Below are positions 54,058 to 63,084 of a stretch of DNA of 64,000 nt, one piece after another. The notes under the pieces were generated by a model, which did no database searches, was not told where the DNA came from, and saw nothing but the letters and a program-made list of their open reading frames with translations. The translations under genes were made by a program, and so were the position numbers. This DNA is from Chromatiales bacterium (GTDB lineage: Bacteria > Pseudomonadota > Gammaproteobacteria > Chromatiales > Chromatiaceae): positions 144,863 through 208,862 of the forward strand of contig JANQLO010000085.1 in assembly GCA_028280505.1 (NCBI GenBank), read 5' to 3'. The first letter of the stretch is position 1; each line of letters starts with the position of its first letter.

Positions 54058-56979
54058 TCACTCGCGAGCTGCGGGCACCACCGGCAGGGTTTTGCGTCGT
54101 CCGTCGCGCAGCACCGTCATCTCGGTCGCCTCACCGGCACGCAGACCCGCAAGCGCACTCATGAAATCGTGAATGGTCTCGATCTCGACGCCGGCCAGGC
54201 CGACGAGGATATCGCCGTTGCGCACACCGGCCTGCTCCGCCGGTGCCCCCTTCACCGCACCTTGCAGTTTCACACCCTTGACGCTTTCGTCCTGCCCATA
54301 CGCAGGAATGGTACCCAGATAGGCACGCAGGTGTTTACGCGACATCTCACCCGAGGTACGCGCCACTTCGATGTAATCGGGCTCGCCGTCGGCACGCGCC
54401 AGCGAACGCACAATACCGGTCATCAAACGCGCCACGTCGCGCATACCTTCGTAGTTCAGCTTGTCGGCGGTATCACGCGGCGTCGAATAATGCTCATGCG
54501 CCCCAGTGAAGGCATTCAGCACCGGCACCCCTTTCATGTAGAAAGGCGTGACATCGGTCGGCAGATAAGGATCGCTTTTGGTCGCAATCGACAAACCGAC
54601 AGGCACATTGCGGCGCTCTATCTCACGTGCCCATACGCCGCTCGAGCCGGTGCCCTGAAGATACAGTTTATCGTCGAGATGACCGATCATGTCGAGATTC
54701 AGATAAGCACTGACACGACTGCGCAACTCAGCGTTCTCGGCCAAACCCTCGACAAAAAAACTCGAGCCCAAGGTACCGAGTTCTTCGCCGGACCAAGCGA
54801 CGAACAGAATATCGCGCTTGGCAACGAGTTTTTCCCTTGCCTTGAGATCGGACAGATACTGCGCGGCCTCGAGCATTGCCGCCACACCGGAGGCATTGTC
54901 GTCGGCGCCCGGATGAATCGCGCCGCGTTCGTCGTCGCGCGCCAACGAACCGGATCCCTCACCGCGACCGAGATGGTCGACATGCGCACCCATGACAACG
55001 ACCGGCAGATCACTCGGCGGGTCTGCTTTAAGCCTCGCAACCACATTGCGGCCCTGGCGTTGCTCACGCACGATATCCAGATTCGCGCTCACGGTCACAC
55101 CCTCGAGGGTGAAGCCCGCACTCGCCTCGCCCTTATCCAATGCGTTTTGTAACGCACGCAGATCCTTGCCCGAAGCGGCGAGCAATCGTGCCCCCAATGT
55201 ATCGCTGATGGTTATACCGGCAATTGACGTCGCACCGCCTGCCGTATCCGAACCCAGTTCGACCAAACGCTCCTTGGCAACCGCATTCGGTCCGGTCACG
55301 ACGATCAACCCGAGCGCCCCATTACGCTTGGCCACTGCCGCCTTGTAGCCGAGATCGGCATAGTGCAGCAAATGCCGTCGCCACTCCGGCGGCACCGATT
55401 CGGGCAGATAACGAAACACCAGCACCCATTTGCCTTCGACGTCCAGGTCGGCATAGGCGTCATAGTCCGGCACCTTTTCAGAGCCCGGCGCGACAATGCC
55501 GTAGCCGGCGAACACGACGCCGGCCGATGCGATCTCACCGCTACGCGACAAAGCCAGCGGCCGCCAATCGCGATCGAGCTCCGCGGCGGCAAGGTCTTCA
55601 ACACCGAGGATCTGCACCCGGTTGTCCTCGCCCAGGCGAGCACCGGCATCGAAGTTGAAAGTCTGGAACCAGGTACCGTCATCACCCGCCGGCGTCAAAC
55701 CGAGATGCTTGAACACATTCGCCACATAGGCGGTCGCACGTTGTTCGCCGTCCGTCCCGGTCAATCGACCGGCCATCTCCTCGGTGGTCAGCCGGTCGAC
55801 ATGCAATCGTAAATCCTCCGTGGCGATTGCCGGCCCGATGTTTTCGAGGCCGCCGTTGGCAACGGCCTTGGGTTGTTCCGCTTCGCCATCGAGCTGCAAC
55901 AACCGACGCGCTTTCATATCGTCCCAATCGGCCCAAAAGATTTGGCTCTGTCGTGCCGCGGTGCGGTTGGAAGTCCAGGATAGTTTCTTGCCGTCAGGGG
56001 AAAACACCGGCAGACCATCAAAACCATCGGTGTAAGTCACGCGTACGGGTTCGCGCCGGCCTTCCGCATCCACCAGAAACAATTCGAAATTGGCAAAGCC
56101 TTCACGGTTGGACGCAAACACCAGATAATCGCCGCTCGGATGGAAATACGGCGCCCAGGACATCACGCCGCTGCGGGTCACCTGGCGTTGCTCACCGGTA
56201 GCCAGATCCATAACAAAAATCTCGGCCTGGCTACCATCTTTCGAGAAACGTCGCCAGGTGATTTTACGGCCGTCGGCACTAAAGAAAGGACCACCGTCGT
56301 AACCCGGCGTATCAGTCAGCCGACGGACGTCGGAACCGTCGGCATTCATGATGTAGATATCCATCATGTACGACTTGTCGTGTTCGAAAATCGCTTGTTC
56401 GGCCGGCTTCAGCTTGCCGGCATAAGCCCGTCGATTCGATGCGAACACAATCTGGGTACCGTCGGGCGAATAGGCACCTTCCGCATCGTAGCCCGGCGAT
56501 CGAGTCAGGTTGACCCGCTCGCCGGTATTCAGATCATGCGCATAGATTTCATAACGCGGATCGTAGTCCCAGCTGTAACGCCTTTCTTTACCCGAGGCAC
56601 GAAAATCGAGTTCGGCCTGCATCTTTTCTTCTGCCTCAGGGTCATCGTGAGTCGAGGCGTACAACACCTTATCGTTACTCGGGTGGATCCAGGCGCAAGT
56701 GGTCTTGCCGATACCGGTTGACAAACGCTCGACATCACCGGTCTCAAGATCCATCAAATGGATTTGATAGAAGGGGTTGGCGCTATCGCGTTCCGATTGA
56801 AACACCATACGGTTGCCATCTGCGCTGAAATAGCCTTCGCCGGCACGTCGACCTTCGAAGGTCAGCTGCCGCACATTCGAAAGTAACTCACTCTCGGCGC
56901 TTTTGGCCTCCGATCCAGCCAGCACACCGGTCGTTAACAAACAGACGACGAGACCTATCGCAACCGCATGTACGGGCAC
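54058..56979 (-). CDS. Secreted M28 metallopeptidase with propeller and PDZ domains
   Basis: About 973 residues from GTG 56979. Signal peptide, TolB-like WD repeats (about 30-360; QLTFEGRRAGEGYFSADG), a PA-like insert (GYGIVAPGSEKVPDYDAY), the M28 aminopeptidase core with zinc ligands His (GAHVDHLG), Asp (GADDNASG), Glu (SGEELG), Asp (NLDMIGH) and His (HEHYSTP), and a C-terminal PDZ domain (VKGAPAEQAGVRNGDIL). The ATG at 57063 would place a Fur box inside the coding sequence and give no signal peptide start; GGGGA lies 8 bases before GTG 56979. Likely degrades peptides outside the cytoplasm, under iron control. Confidence 0.88.
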   Translation of the reverse strand: MPVHAVAIGLVVCLLTTGVLAGSEAKSAESELLSNVRQLTFEGRRAGEGYFSADGNRMVFQSERDSANPFYQIHLMDLETGDVERLSTGIGKTTCAWIHPSNDKVLYASTHDDPEAEEKMQAELDFRASGKERRYSWDYDPRYEIYAHDLNTGERVNLTRSPGYDAEGAYSPDGTQIVFASNRRAYAGKLKPAEQAIFEHDKSYMMDIYIMNADGSDVRRLTDTPGYDGGPFFSADGRKITWRRFSKDGSQAEIFVMDLATGEQRQVTRSGVMSWAPYFHPSGDYLVFASNREGFANFELFLVDAEGRREPVRVTYTDGFDGLPVFSPDGKKLSWTSNRTAARQSQIFWADWDDMKARRLLQLDGEAEQPKAVANGGLENIGPAIATEDLRLHVDRLTTEEMAGRLTGTDGEQRATAYVANVFKHLGLTPAGDDGTWFQTFNFDAGARLGEDNRVQILGVEDLAAAELDRDWRPLALSRSGEIASAGVVFAGYGIVAPGSEKVPDYDAYADLDVEGKWVLVFRYLPESVPPEWRRHLLHYADLGYKAAVAKRNGALGLIVVTGPNAVAKERLVELGSDTAGGATSIAGITISDTLGARLLAASGKDLRALQNALDKGEASAGFTLEGVTVSANLDIVREQRQGRNVVARLKADPPSDLPVVVMGAHVDHLGRGEGSGSLARDDERGAIHPGADDNASGVAAMLEAAQYLSDLKAREKLVAKRDILFVAWSGEELGTLGSSFFVEGLAENAELRSRVSAYLNLDMIGHLDDKLYLQGTGSSGVWAREIERRNVPVGLSIATKSDPYLPTDVTPFYMKGVPVLNAFTGAHEHYSTPRDTADKLNYEGMRDVARLMTGIVRSLARADGEPDYIEVARTSGEMSRKHLRAYLGTIPAYGQDESVKGVKLQGAVKGAPAEQAGVRNGDILVGLAGVEIETIHDFMSALAGLRAGEATEMTVLRDGRRKTLPVVPAARE

Positions 56980-57030
56980 CGGCACTTTCCCCGTGTTGAA
57001 CAATTCAGTCGATGAGACAGACACAATATT

Positions 57031-57049
57031 ATTGAGATTGATTATCATT
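57031..57049 (-). promoter_or_regulatory. Fur box upstream of M28 peptidase
   Basis: Minus-strand sequence AATGATAATCAATCTCAAT matches the Fur consensus GATAATGATAATCATTATC well in the left half and partly in the right. It lies about 52 bases upstream of the preferred GTG start. Confidence 0.65.
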
Positions 57050-57203
57050 GACAATGATGCCACACCGGCGTCAGGCTACCAGCATTCGAGCATCGAGCGA
57101 ACACGATCAACCTTGCGATCAGACCGTGTAATCGGCTAGCGGTTCACCCCGGTCGATCACGGACCGACAACGCCATCGGAACCGCAAACCGGTAAGGTCA
57201 CGG

Positions 57204-58032
57204 ATGCGTTCGCGCTTACATCCAAGCATAGATGCCCCAAGCGGCGTGAACCGGCATATACCGGCCGACTACCTTGCGGTCGCCGAACGCACGGTCGACG
57301 AGACCAACCAGCCCGAGGAAATCCGCACCTTCGCCGGCTACGCCAAAAACGCCCTGGGTAACGACGGCCCGGCCGGCAATCCGTTGGCCAAACTCGAGCA
57401 CAAACCGCCCGATTTGGCAGCCTACAAAACGCTTGCACGAAAGGTACGCGACGATGGCAACGCCGACAGCGCCAAACTGCCGTATCAGCAGGTCGACGAG
57501 ATGCCAGACAGCGTCAGCTATGCGACAGGCCTGATCGAGCTGTTCGACAAGCGAGATAGTGTTGGCGAATTGCTCGGTTCGGTCGACGGCGATCTGGGCG
57601 ATCGCGATTGGGCCCTGACCCTGCTCGACAAGGCACACGAACGCACCGATCCCGCTCGAACTCCTCTGGTTAGGGCAAACAGCCGACCAAGGAGAGCAAC
57701 ACGACTTGGCGGAGCACTATTTCGGCGAAGCGGCCAATAAATGTGAAAACGCCGGCGATTTCAATCAGCTCGTGCGCCGGCTACGAACCTTCGGCCAAGC
57801 AGAGTAACGACTGCGCGCCTTGTATGCCGAAGGTGAACAACGGTTGACCGATCCGCTGACGAAGTTACATTGGGCCGAGAGCATCATGCGCGAATTCGGC
57901 GATGCGGAACGGGCCGGAAAAGTCTACGACCAACTCTCGGAACAATTCACAACCGCCAATCCATCCGTTTACGACTGCAGCCGAACGCCTTGGTTGAAGT
58001 CCTCAGTGGACTATGGATCAACATCCGAATGA
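57204..58032 (+). pseudogene. Decayed TPR-like repeat protein gene
   Basis: 57204-57655 encodes helical repeat units (DYLAVAERTVDETNQ; GDRDWALTLLDKAHERTD). Similarity goes on in another frame from about 57657 (ELLWLGQTADQ, DLAEHYFGEAANKCENAGDFNQL), meets an in-frame TAA at 57805, and resumes (RLRALYAEGEQRLTD; WAESIMREFGDAERAGKVYDQL) to about 57990. So there is at least one frameshift and one nonsense change. The repeat pattern is of the kind found in large multi-repeat proteins. Confidence 0.75.
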
Positions 58033-58212
58033 CCGGTACCTGTCGAACCGACCGGGCCGGTCATAAATTTGACCCAAAACCGTAAAGGCATGGATTGCCC
58101 GTGTTCTTTATTATCCCGCTCTCGAAGATGCCGCTGATACTTCAAAATTTCCGGTAACTTTGAAGCAAGGGACTGCTGCCAAACCTGCGCCAAAAAAACA
58201 TGCGGAGGAACA

Positions 58213-58707
58213 ATGACAGCTTCTGCCCTCAATGTCCTATTCGTCTGCAAAGGCAATTCAACGCTCAGTATATTTGGCGAGGCCATTCTGAAACGTCTCG
58301 GCAGGGGTAAGTTTCAGGCCTTCAGCGCAGGCAGCGAGCCTGCGCCCGACATCGACGCTCTGACGCACTACCAACTGCAGCGAAACAACTACGACGATCA
58401 AGACTTGAGCGTCGACGACTGGCACGACTTCGCGCGATCCGAATCGGACGTCATGGACTTCATTATCATCCTGTCCGACGATATACCCGCTGAGTCGCAA
58501 CCCGATTGGCCGGGCAGTCCGATGGTCACACATTGGAAGATTGCCGATCCCGCCAATACCCAGGGCGACGAACTTCAGCGTAAATCGGCCTTTGTCAAGG
58601 CGCTGACCGAACTGGAAAGCAGAGTCTCGATTTTCGTGAACCTCCCGATCGATTCCCTCGACAGACTCAAGCTACAACAACGTTTGAACGAGATCGGAAA
58701 TAAGTAA
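58213..58707 (+). CDS. ArsC/LMW-PTP-like protein lacking the catalytic Arg
   Basis: 164 residues of the low-molecular-weight phosphatase/arsenate reductase family (VLFVCKGNSTLS; AFSAGSEPAPDIDAL; PMVTHWKIADPANTQGDE; ISIFVNLPIDSLDRLKLQ-like end). The signature C-x5-R has Cys12 but Leu18 in place of Arg, and the region usually carrying the two redox Cys (VCDNAAGEVCP) reads ILSDDIPAESQP. It can hardly bind oxyanion or complete the thiol relay, so it may be a non-catalytic relative. GGAGG precedes the ATG. Confidence 0.8.
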   Translation: MTASALNVLFVCKGNSTLSIFGEAILKRLGRGKFQAFSAGSEPAPDIDALTHYQLQRNNYDDQDLSVDDWHDFARSESDVMDFIIILSDDIPAESQPDWPGSPMVTHWKIADPANTQGDELQRKSAFVKALTELESRVSIFVNLPIDSLDRLKLQQRLNEIGNK

Positions 58708-58942
58708 ATCGCGGAGAAACGGATTCTTCGTGTTACCGGTCGATATCTCACGCTTGGGCGAAGACGACCGGACAAGCGCTATTCGATCCGTCCGGACCGC
58801 CGCTGACAACGGTGCCAATCCGGCAACATCATCACACCTTGTCTGCGCTGCTTTGGTGTCGACACGCCAACACCCGTACTGCATCGGCTAATCGACCGAA
58901 ACTCAAGGAAATCGCAGCGTGTCGTACGGCTCAGGCTCCTCA

Positions 58943-58987
58943 AATGAGAATGATTCTTATTGACTTTATTTGTCGACGGGCTACACT
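58943..58987 (+). promoter_or_regulatory. Fur box overlapping a sigma-70 promoter (DUF2325 operon)
   Basis: AATGAGAAT-G-ATTCTTATT (58943-58961) is a 9-1-9 Fur box with 8 of 9 symmetric positions. TTGACT (58960-58965) and TACACT (58982-58987), 16 bases apart, form a promoter whose -35 box overlaps it. The operon starts at 59079 after AGGAGG. In the gap 58708-58942 nothing was recognised. Confidence 0.82.
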
Positions 58988-59078
58988 AATTCGCCATACT
59001 TGACCGTCGCCAGCCGAAACGTGCTCACCGCAGCCGTAAGCCAGCCAAGTGTTTTTTGGATGACAGGAGGACAATCCC

Positions 59079-59351
59079 ATGGCTGCGCACGACAGGACCG
59101 CATCGACGTCTTCGATCGCATTAGAAGACCAATCACCGGAGGCCATCCGGCAGCGCTTGGCGACGCTGATCGGCCGTTACGCCCAAACACGCTCACCGAA
59201 ACTCGCCGGCTCGATCGTGCGTCACATCGAGGCGATCTGCATGCACCCCCGTTTCGACGGCGACGGTGAAGACCTGTGCGGCTATCTCCGACTCAAAGCC
59301 CATTGGCGCTGGTTGGCGAACCCCGTTATGGCTATCGACGGAACACGATAG
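59079..59351 (+). CDS. Small protein heading Fur-boxed operon, unknown
   Basis: 90 residues, basic, no membrane segment. A helical N-terminal half (SPEAIRQRLATLIGRYAQTRSPKLAGSIVRHIEAICMHPRF) and a Trp/Leu-rich C-terminal half (CGYLRLKAHWRWLANP). Family not recognised. AGGAGG is ideally placed. It is followed after two bases by the DUF2325 gene, and its promoter carries a strong Fur box, so it is expected to be made under iron limitation. Confidence 0.75.
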   Translation: MAAHDRTASTSSIALEDQSPEAIRQRLATLIGRYAQTRSPKLAGSIVRHIEAICMHPRFDGDGEDLCGYLRLKAHWRWLANPVMAIDGTR

Positions 59352-59353
59352 TC

Positions 59354-60670
59354 ATGTGCGATATCCACCGCGACACCCACGAGGGACACCTCACAGCCGA
59401 CCCCGAAGCGATGAGCCTGGCCGATGCACTACACACGGCGATGTATCCATCAGCCGATCGCGCTTGGTCACCCATACCGGAACCCGACGATGCGAGGCCG
59501 TCAAACGCAAAGAAAACCCGACGCAAGCTCTGGGAGTTGCCGCACAAACTGCACTGTCCGGTAATCGGGACCTGTTTGGACACCGGCGAGCTACGGCGAA
59601 TCGCACGCAATGCGGGGATCAAACAGAACGGCCCGATGAGCGATTACGACGTCCATGTCAGCTTCGTCTCGGCCGCAGACGACAAAAACCCTTTATCACT
59701 CGCCGCACACAAGGCGCTGGAAAAAAAATATGCCGCGCATGTGCGACGCTTCGCGAAAGCAAAAGATAGCGAACAACTTGCGGCATTGTGGGACGACGCA
59801 CTCAACGGCGGCGATGTGCCGGGCGCATTCTGGGCCGGATTGACCCACCCAAAGTGCGACTTCGAACTGAAAGCGCGATTGTTCGAAGAAGTGCACATGC
59901 TGTCGCATCAGATAGGCGCGGGCCAACGCGCAGACCTGAAACGTTTGAACAACACCCAACGGTCGTTGATCGAGCTGCAGCAAACGCTGGAAGCCAACCG
60001 TAAGCGTTCCCATCAACAAATTCAGGCAAAAGACAATCGCATCCTCGAACTCGAACGCAAACTGCGTGTGGCCAACGAACAAAACCAGAGCCTTGCAGCC
60101 AGCGAGTCGACGCTCAAACAGACACTCGCATCGCTGCAAGCCGATCACAAAGACGCCCGTATCGCAGCACTCGAAGACGAGCTACGTGCGCTGAATCGAG
60201 AACTCCGGCTGAACCGGCAGGAATGCGAACAATGGAAGACGCGTTACATCGCGATTCGCGACGAGCTGGACGCTCGACCGCTTGACGGAAACCAAGTTTC
60301 GTCAACATCGGTGAAAGAACCGAGCTGCAACGCGTGCCATGATTGTCCCAACCTCGCCGGTCAACGCATTCTATGTGTCGGCGGTCGACGACGACTGATC
60401 GAGCAATATCGCGAACTGGTCACCCGCTGCAACGGGCGTTTCGACTACCACGATGGCGGCATCGAAGACAGTCGACAACGTCTGGATGCCATGCTCTCGT
60501 CCGCCGATGCCGTGGTCTGCGCAACAGACGCAATCAGCCACGACGCGTACTATCGACTCAAGCGCTTTTGCAAGCGGCATGCAAAACCCCACGCCTTTCT
60601 CAAATCGTCCGGCATCTCGACCTTTGCCCGAGCGCTCGGCAATGTCGCCGTCACGGCAAGTCCCGGATGA
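59354..60670 (+). CDS. DUF2325 protein with coiled coil and Cys cluster
   Basis: 438 residues from ATG 59354. An N-terminal domain (LWELPHKLHCPVIGTCLDTGELRRIARNAG), a coiled coil at about 205-305, a CNACHDC motif near 335 (C-x2-C-x2-C), then a DUF2325 domain (about 345-435; ILCVGGRRRLIEQYRELV, DSRQRLDAMLSSADAVVCATDAISHDAYYRLKRFCKR). The Cys set could hold Fe-S or another metal; function of DUF2325 is not established. It is coupled to the next small gene by an ATGA overlap. Confidence 0.82.
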   Translation: MCDIHRDTHEGHLTADPEAMSLADALHTAMYPSADRAWSPIPEPDDARPSNAKKTRRKLWELPHKLHCPVIGTCLDTGELRRIARNAGIKQNGPMSDYDVHVSFVSAADDKNPLSLAAHKALEKKYAAHVRRFAKAKDSEQLAALWDDALNGGDVPGAFWAGLTHPKCDFELKARLFEEVHMLSHQIGAGQRADLKRLNNTQRSLIELQQTLEANRKRSHQQIQAKDNRILELERKLRVANEQNQSLAASESTLKQTLASLQADHKDARIAALEDELRALNRELRLNRQECEQWKTRYIAIRDELDARPLDGNQVSSTSVKEPSCNACHDCPNLAGQRILCVGGRRRLIEQYRELVTRCNGRFDYHDGGIEDSRQRLDAMLSSADAVVCATDAISHDAYYRLKRFCKRHAKPHAFLKSSGISTFARALGNVAVTASPG

Positions 60671-60756
60671 AGCACTCGCTATTGTTCACGCCTGCCGACG
60701 CGCAGCAAGCAATCCAAACCATTGCGCACATTCTCCGATTGGCGAATGGACGCTGA
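60667..60756 (+). CDS. Possible 29-aa protein in the DUF2325 operon
   Basis: Starts in an ATGA overlap with the DUF2325 stop and ends 11 bases into the next gene (ATGGACGCTGA). It encodes a short amphipathic helix (ADAQQAIQTIAHILRLANGR). The overlaps at both ends support real translation or a translational-coupling leader. Confidence 0.45.
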   Translation: MKHSLLFTPADAQQAIQTIAHILRLANGR

Positions 60757-61072
60757 ACCGCCTGCTCAACCGAACTTGGCAAATCGGTCGCAACAACAAA
60801 GGCAGGCGGCAGGTTCACACACTTCGGACAGCGAGACTGCATGGGTCCGGCTGGCCGTCCCGCTGGATCTGCTGGAACGGCTGATGCACGAACGAAGGCT
60901 GTGCGCGGCCGACGTGCGCTGCCTCGACAACACCTCGAAACAGCGTTTGGCCCGCCTGTGTCTGGAACGCTGTGCGGCTTGTCTCACGATATCGCCGCCA
61001 AGTGTTAATGGCGACCATCTCCCATTTGACAGTGCTCGACGCCGGCCCGGCCCACGGAAAGAGGCCCTTTAG
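60746..61072 (+). CDS. Small protein ending Fur-boxed operon, unknown
   Basis: 108 residues. The central stretch (WVRLAVPLDLLERLMHERRLCAADVRCLD, residues ~32-60) and KQRLARLCLERCAAC look like a compact helical domain with four Cys; the tail is basic. Family not recognised. It overlaps the preceding 29-codon frame. Possibly a partner of the DUF2325 protein. Confidence 0.65.
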   Translation: MDAEPPAQPNLANRSQQQRQAAGSHTSDSETAWVRLAVPLDLLERLMHERRLCAADVRCLDNTSKQRLARLCLERCAACLTISPPSVNGDHLPFDSARRRPGPRKEAL

Positions 61073-61242
61073 CGGGATTCGGGATACCGCGACGACGTCG
61101 GCCGGTGCTATGGCCTCGTATCAACTCAACTTAATGAATTCGCGATGAAGCCCGCCGGTCGCTCACCCAAGCGATCGGTCCGTCAGGCACGGTATTGGCC
61201 AAACCATCATCAAATTCTGAAATACCCGTGGTGATTCAAGGG

Positions 61243-61284
61243 TTCAATGCTTCAACCGATACAGGGCCAATAGCAAGCATTGAA
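61243..61284. promoter_or_regulatory. 10-bp inverted repeat upstream of chemoreceptor
   Basis: TTCAATGCTT (61243-61252) and AAGCATTGAA (61275-61284) are perfect complements with a 22-base spacer, 43 bases before the chemoreceptor start. An operator with two well separated half-sites, or a stem in the leader, is possible. Confidence 0.4.
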
Positions 61285-61326
61285 TTTGGCAGCGAGTAAA
61301 TCGATTACCAACGGCGGACTCAATAC

Positions 61327-62970
61327 ATGACGACGGTTCAGGACAACAAACCCAAGCGGGCTATGCGGCGTTCCGTACAGTTCAAAATCAACCTGGCGAT
61401 CGTCAGTGTGTTCGCTCTGGTCGTCATGCTGTTAATGGGTTACTCCTACATCGAAGATCGTAAAAAAAACGTCGAGTTGGCGATCACCCAACTCAAGGGC
61501 ATGAACGCCTTTTATTTCGATTCGCTGAACACCCTGATGCAGGCAGACGCCATGGAGGAAAGCGCACTGCTGCGCGAGAAGATGCTCGAACTACCCGGCA
61601 TGCTGGAGATTCAGGTCAACCGCGCCGAGGCGGTCAGCAAAAGATTCGGCCCGGGGTTCTATGGGGAACAATCTACCGACGAACTCGACCGGCGTGGACT
61701 TAACGGCGAATCGGTGATCGATATCAGCGAACGCGACGGCCAACGCATCGTCACTGTGGTCGAACCCTATCTGTTGACTGAAAACACCCGCGGTACCGAC
61801 TGCCTCGAATGTCATCGCCGGGTCGAGTCCGGCACCCTCAGCGGCGCCATTCGGCTGACATACTCGCTCGAACAGGCCGACAGTTTGGCCATGACCGGTC
61901 TGCTCAAACGTTTCGGCGTCATTGTGGCATTGCTGGTTGTCGGACTCATCGCACTCACCCTATTGCTAAACCGTGTGGTCGTGAAACCGGTGTCCAATAT
62001 GGCCGAGCGATTCAAAGACATCGCTACCGGCGAGGGTGATCTCACCCAAACACTGAATGAAAACTCCGGTGACGAACTCGGTGAGCTGGCACATTGGTTC
62101 AATTGCTTTGTTCAGAAACTGCGCACCATGATCGGCGATATAGGCAACTACACGGCGGATCTGAGCACCTCATCCGATCAAATGAACACGATCGCCCAGC
62201 AAACCAATCAGAACGTACTGAAACAACGTGCCGAAACCGACCAGGTCGCGACCGCCATGGGTGAGATGTCCGCAGCCGTTCAAGAGGTATCGCGCAACGC
62301 AACCGAGGCCGCCGACGCGGCGAGCCTGGCCCATACCGAAGCCAATCAGGGGAAACAGGTCATGGGCGATACAAGCCATGCCATCGATGCCCTGGCCGGC
62401 GAAGTCGAACGGGCCAGCGGCGTCATCGAACAACTCGCCCAAGACAGTAACGCGATCAGCGTCGTTCTCGATGTCATCCGCGGTATCGCCGAACAAACCA
62501 ATCTGCTTGCGCTGAACGCCGCAATCGAGGCCGCACGTGCCGGCGAACAAGGCCGGGGATTCGCCGTAGTCGCCGACGAGGTGCGCACCCTCGCCGAACG
62601 CACTCAGCAATCCACCGAAGAGATCCAGCAGATGATCCAGAATCTGCAAAAAGGCGCGAAAGACGCGGTCAATGTGATGCTGCAAGGCAAAGACCAGGCA
62701 ACCGTCAGCGTCGATCAAGCAGCCAAGGCCGGCGCTTCACTGGACAACATCACCCGGCTGGTCAACGACATCAGCGATATGTGTACCCGGATCGCGGCGG
62801 CGGCTGAGCAACAGGATCAAGTCTCGAGCGAAGTCGATCGCAATGTCGGCAATATCAGCGAACTCGCGTCGATGACCGCAAACGATGCCGGCAGCGTCGC
62901 CGCGGCAAATGACGAACTGGCCAAAATGGCCGAAAATCTGCACGGTCTCGTACAACAATTCAAAATCTGA
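61327..62970 (+). CDS. Methyl-accepting chemotaxis protein with haem c sensor
   Basis: 547 residues: TM1 about 19-42, a periplasmic sensor (about 43-195), TM2 about 196-215, HAMP to about 270, then the cytoplasmic signalling domain with the hairpin tip [41 protein letters not shown] region near 390-430. The sensor contains TDCLECHR with Cys159, Cys162 and His163, a CXXCH haem-attachment site, in a DUF3365/Tll0287-like fold. It probably senses redox state or a gas by a covalently bound haem. No CheA/CheW is adjacent. Confidence 0.92.
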   Translation: MTTVQDNKPKRAMRRSVQFKINLAIVSVFALVVMLLMGYSYIEDRKKNVELAITQLKGMNAFYFDSLNTLMQADAMEESALLREKMLELPGMLEIQVNRAEAVSKRFGPGFYGEQSTDELDRRGLNGESVIDISERDGQRIVTVVEPYLLTENTRGTDCLECHRRVESGTLSGAIRLTYSLEQADSLAMTGLLKRFGVIVALLVVGLIALTLLLNRVVVKPVSNMAERFKDIATGEGDLTQTLNENSGDELGELAHWFNCFVQKLRTMIGDIGNYTADLSTSSDQMNTIAQQTNQNVLKQRAETDQVATAMGEMSAAVQEVSRNATEAADAASLAHTEANQGKQVMGDTSHAIDALAGEVERASGVIEQLAQDSNAISVVLDVIRGIAEQTNLLALNAAIEAARAGEQGRGFAVVADEVRTLAERTQQSTEEIQQMIQNLQKGAKDAVNVMLQGKDQATVSVDQAAKAGASLDNITRLVNDISDMCTRIAAAAEQQDQVSSEVDRNVGNISELASMTANDAGSVAAANDELAKMAENLHGLVQQFKI

Positions 62971-62996
62971 CGTCCGTCCCAAGCCGTTGAGTAGAC

Positions 62997-63026
62997 TTGA
63001 CTTTTAATATTAGATACTGCTAATAT
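62997..63026 (+). promoter_or_regulatory. Promoter with ATATTAGA-N5-CTAAT operator (DUF2892 gene)
   Basis: TTGACT (62997-63002) and TAATAT (63021-63026), 18 bases apart, form a strong sigma-70 promoter. The spacer is filled by ATATTAG-N6-CTAATAT (63007-63026), the same motif as upstream of sulP at 5898-5915. A bound repressor would cover the promoter. Confidence 0.75.
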
Positions 63027-63084
63027 CTAACGCGTTTTTACCGTGGCGCTCCGCGGCTTCCACCAAACTTTTTGGAGAACCCCT

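Noticed and set aside
57036..57063. ATG at 57063 as start of the M28 peptidase
   Set aside because: It would code through the Fur box and put a long non-hydrophobic stretch before the signal peptide; GTG 56979 has a good Shine-Dalgarno.
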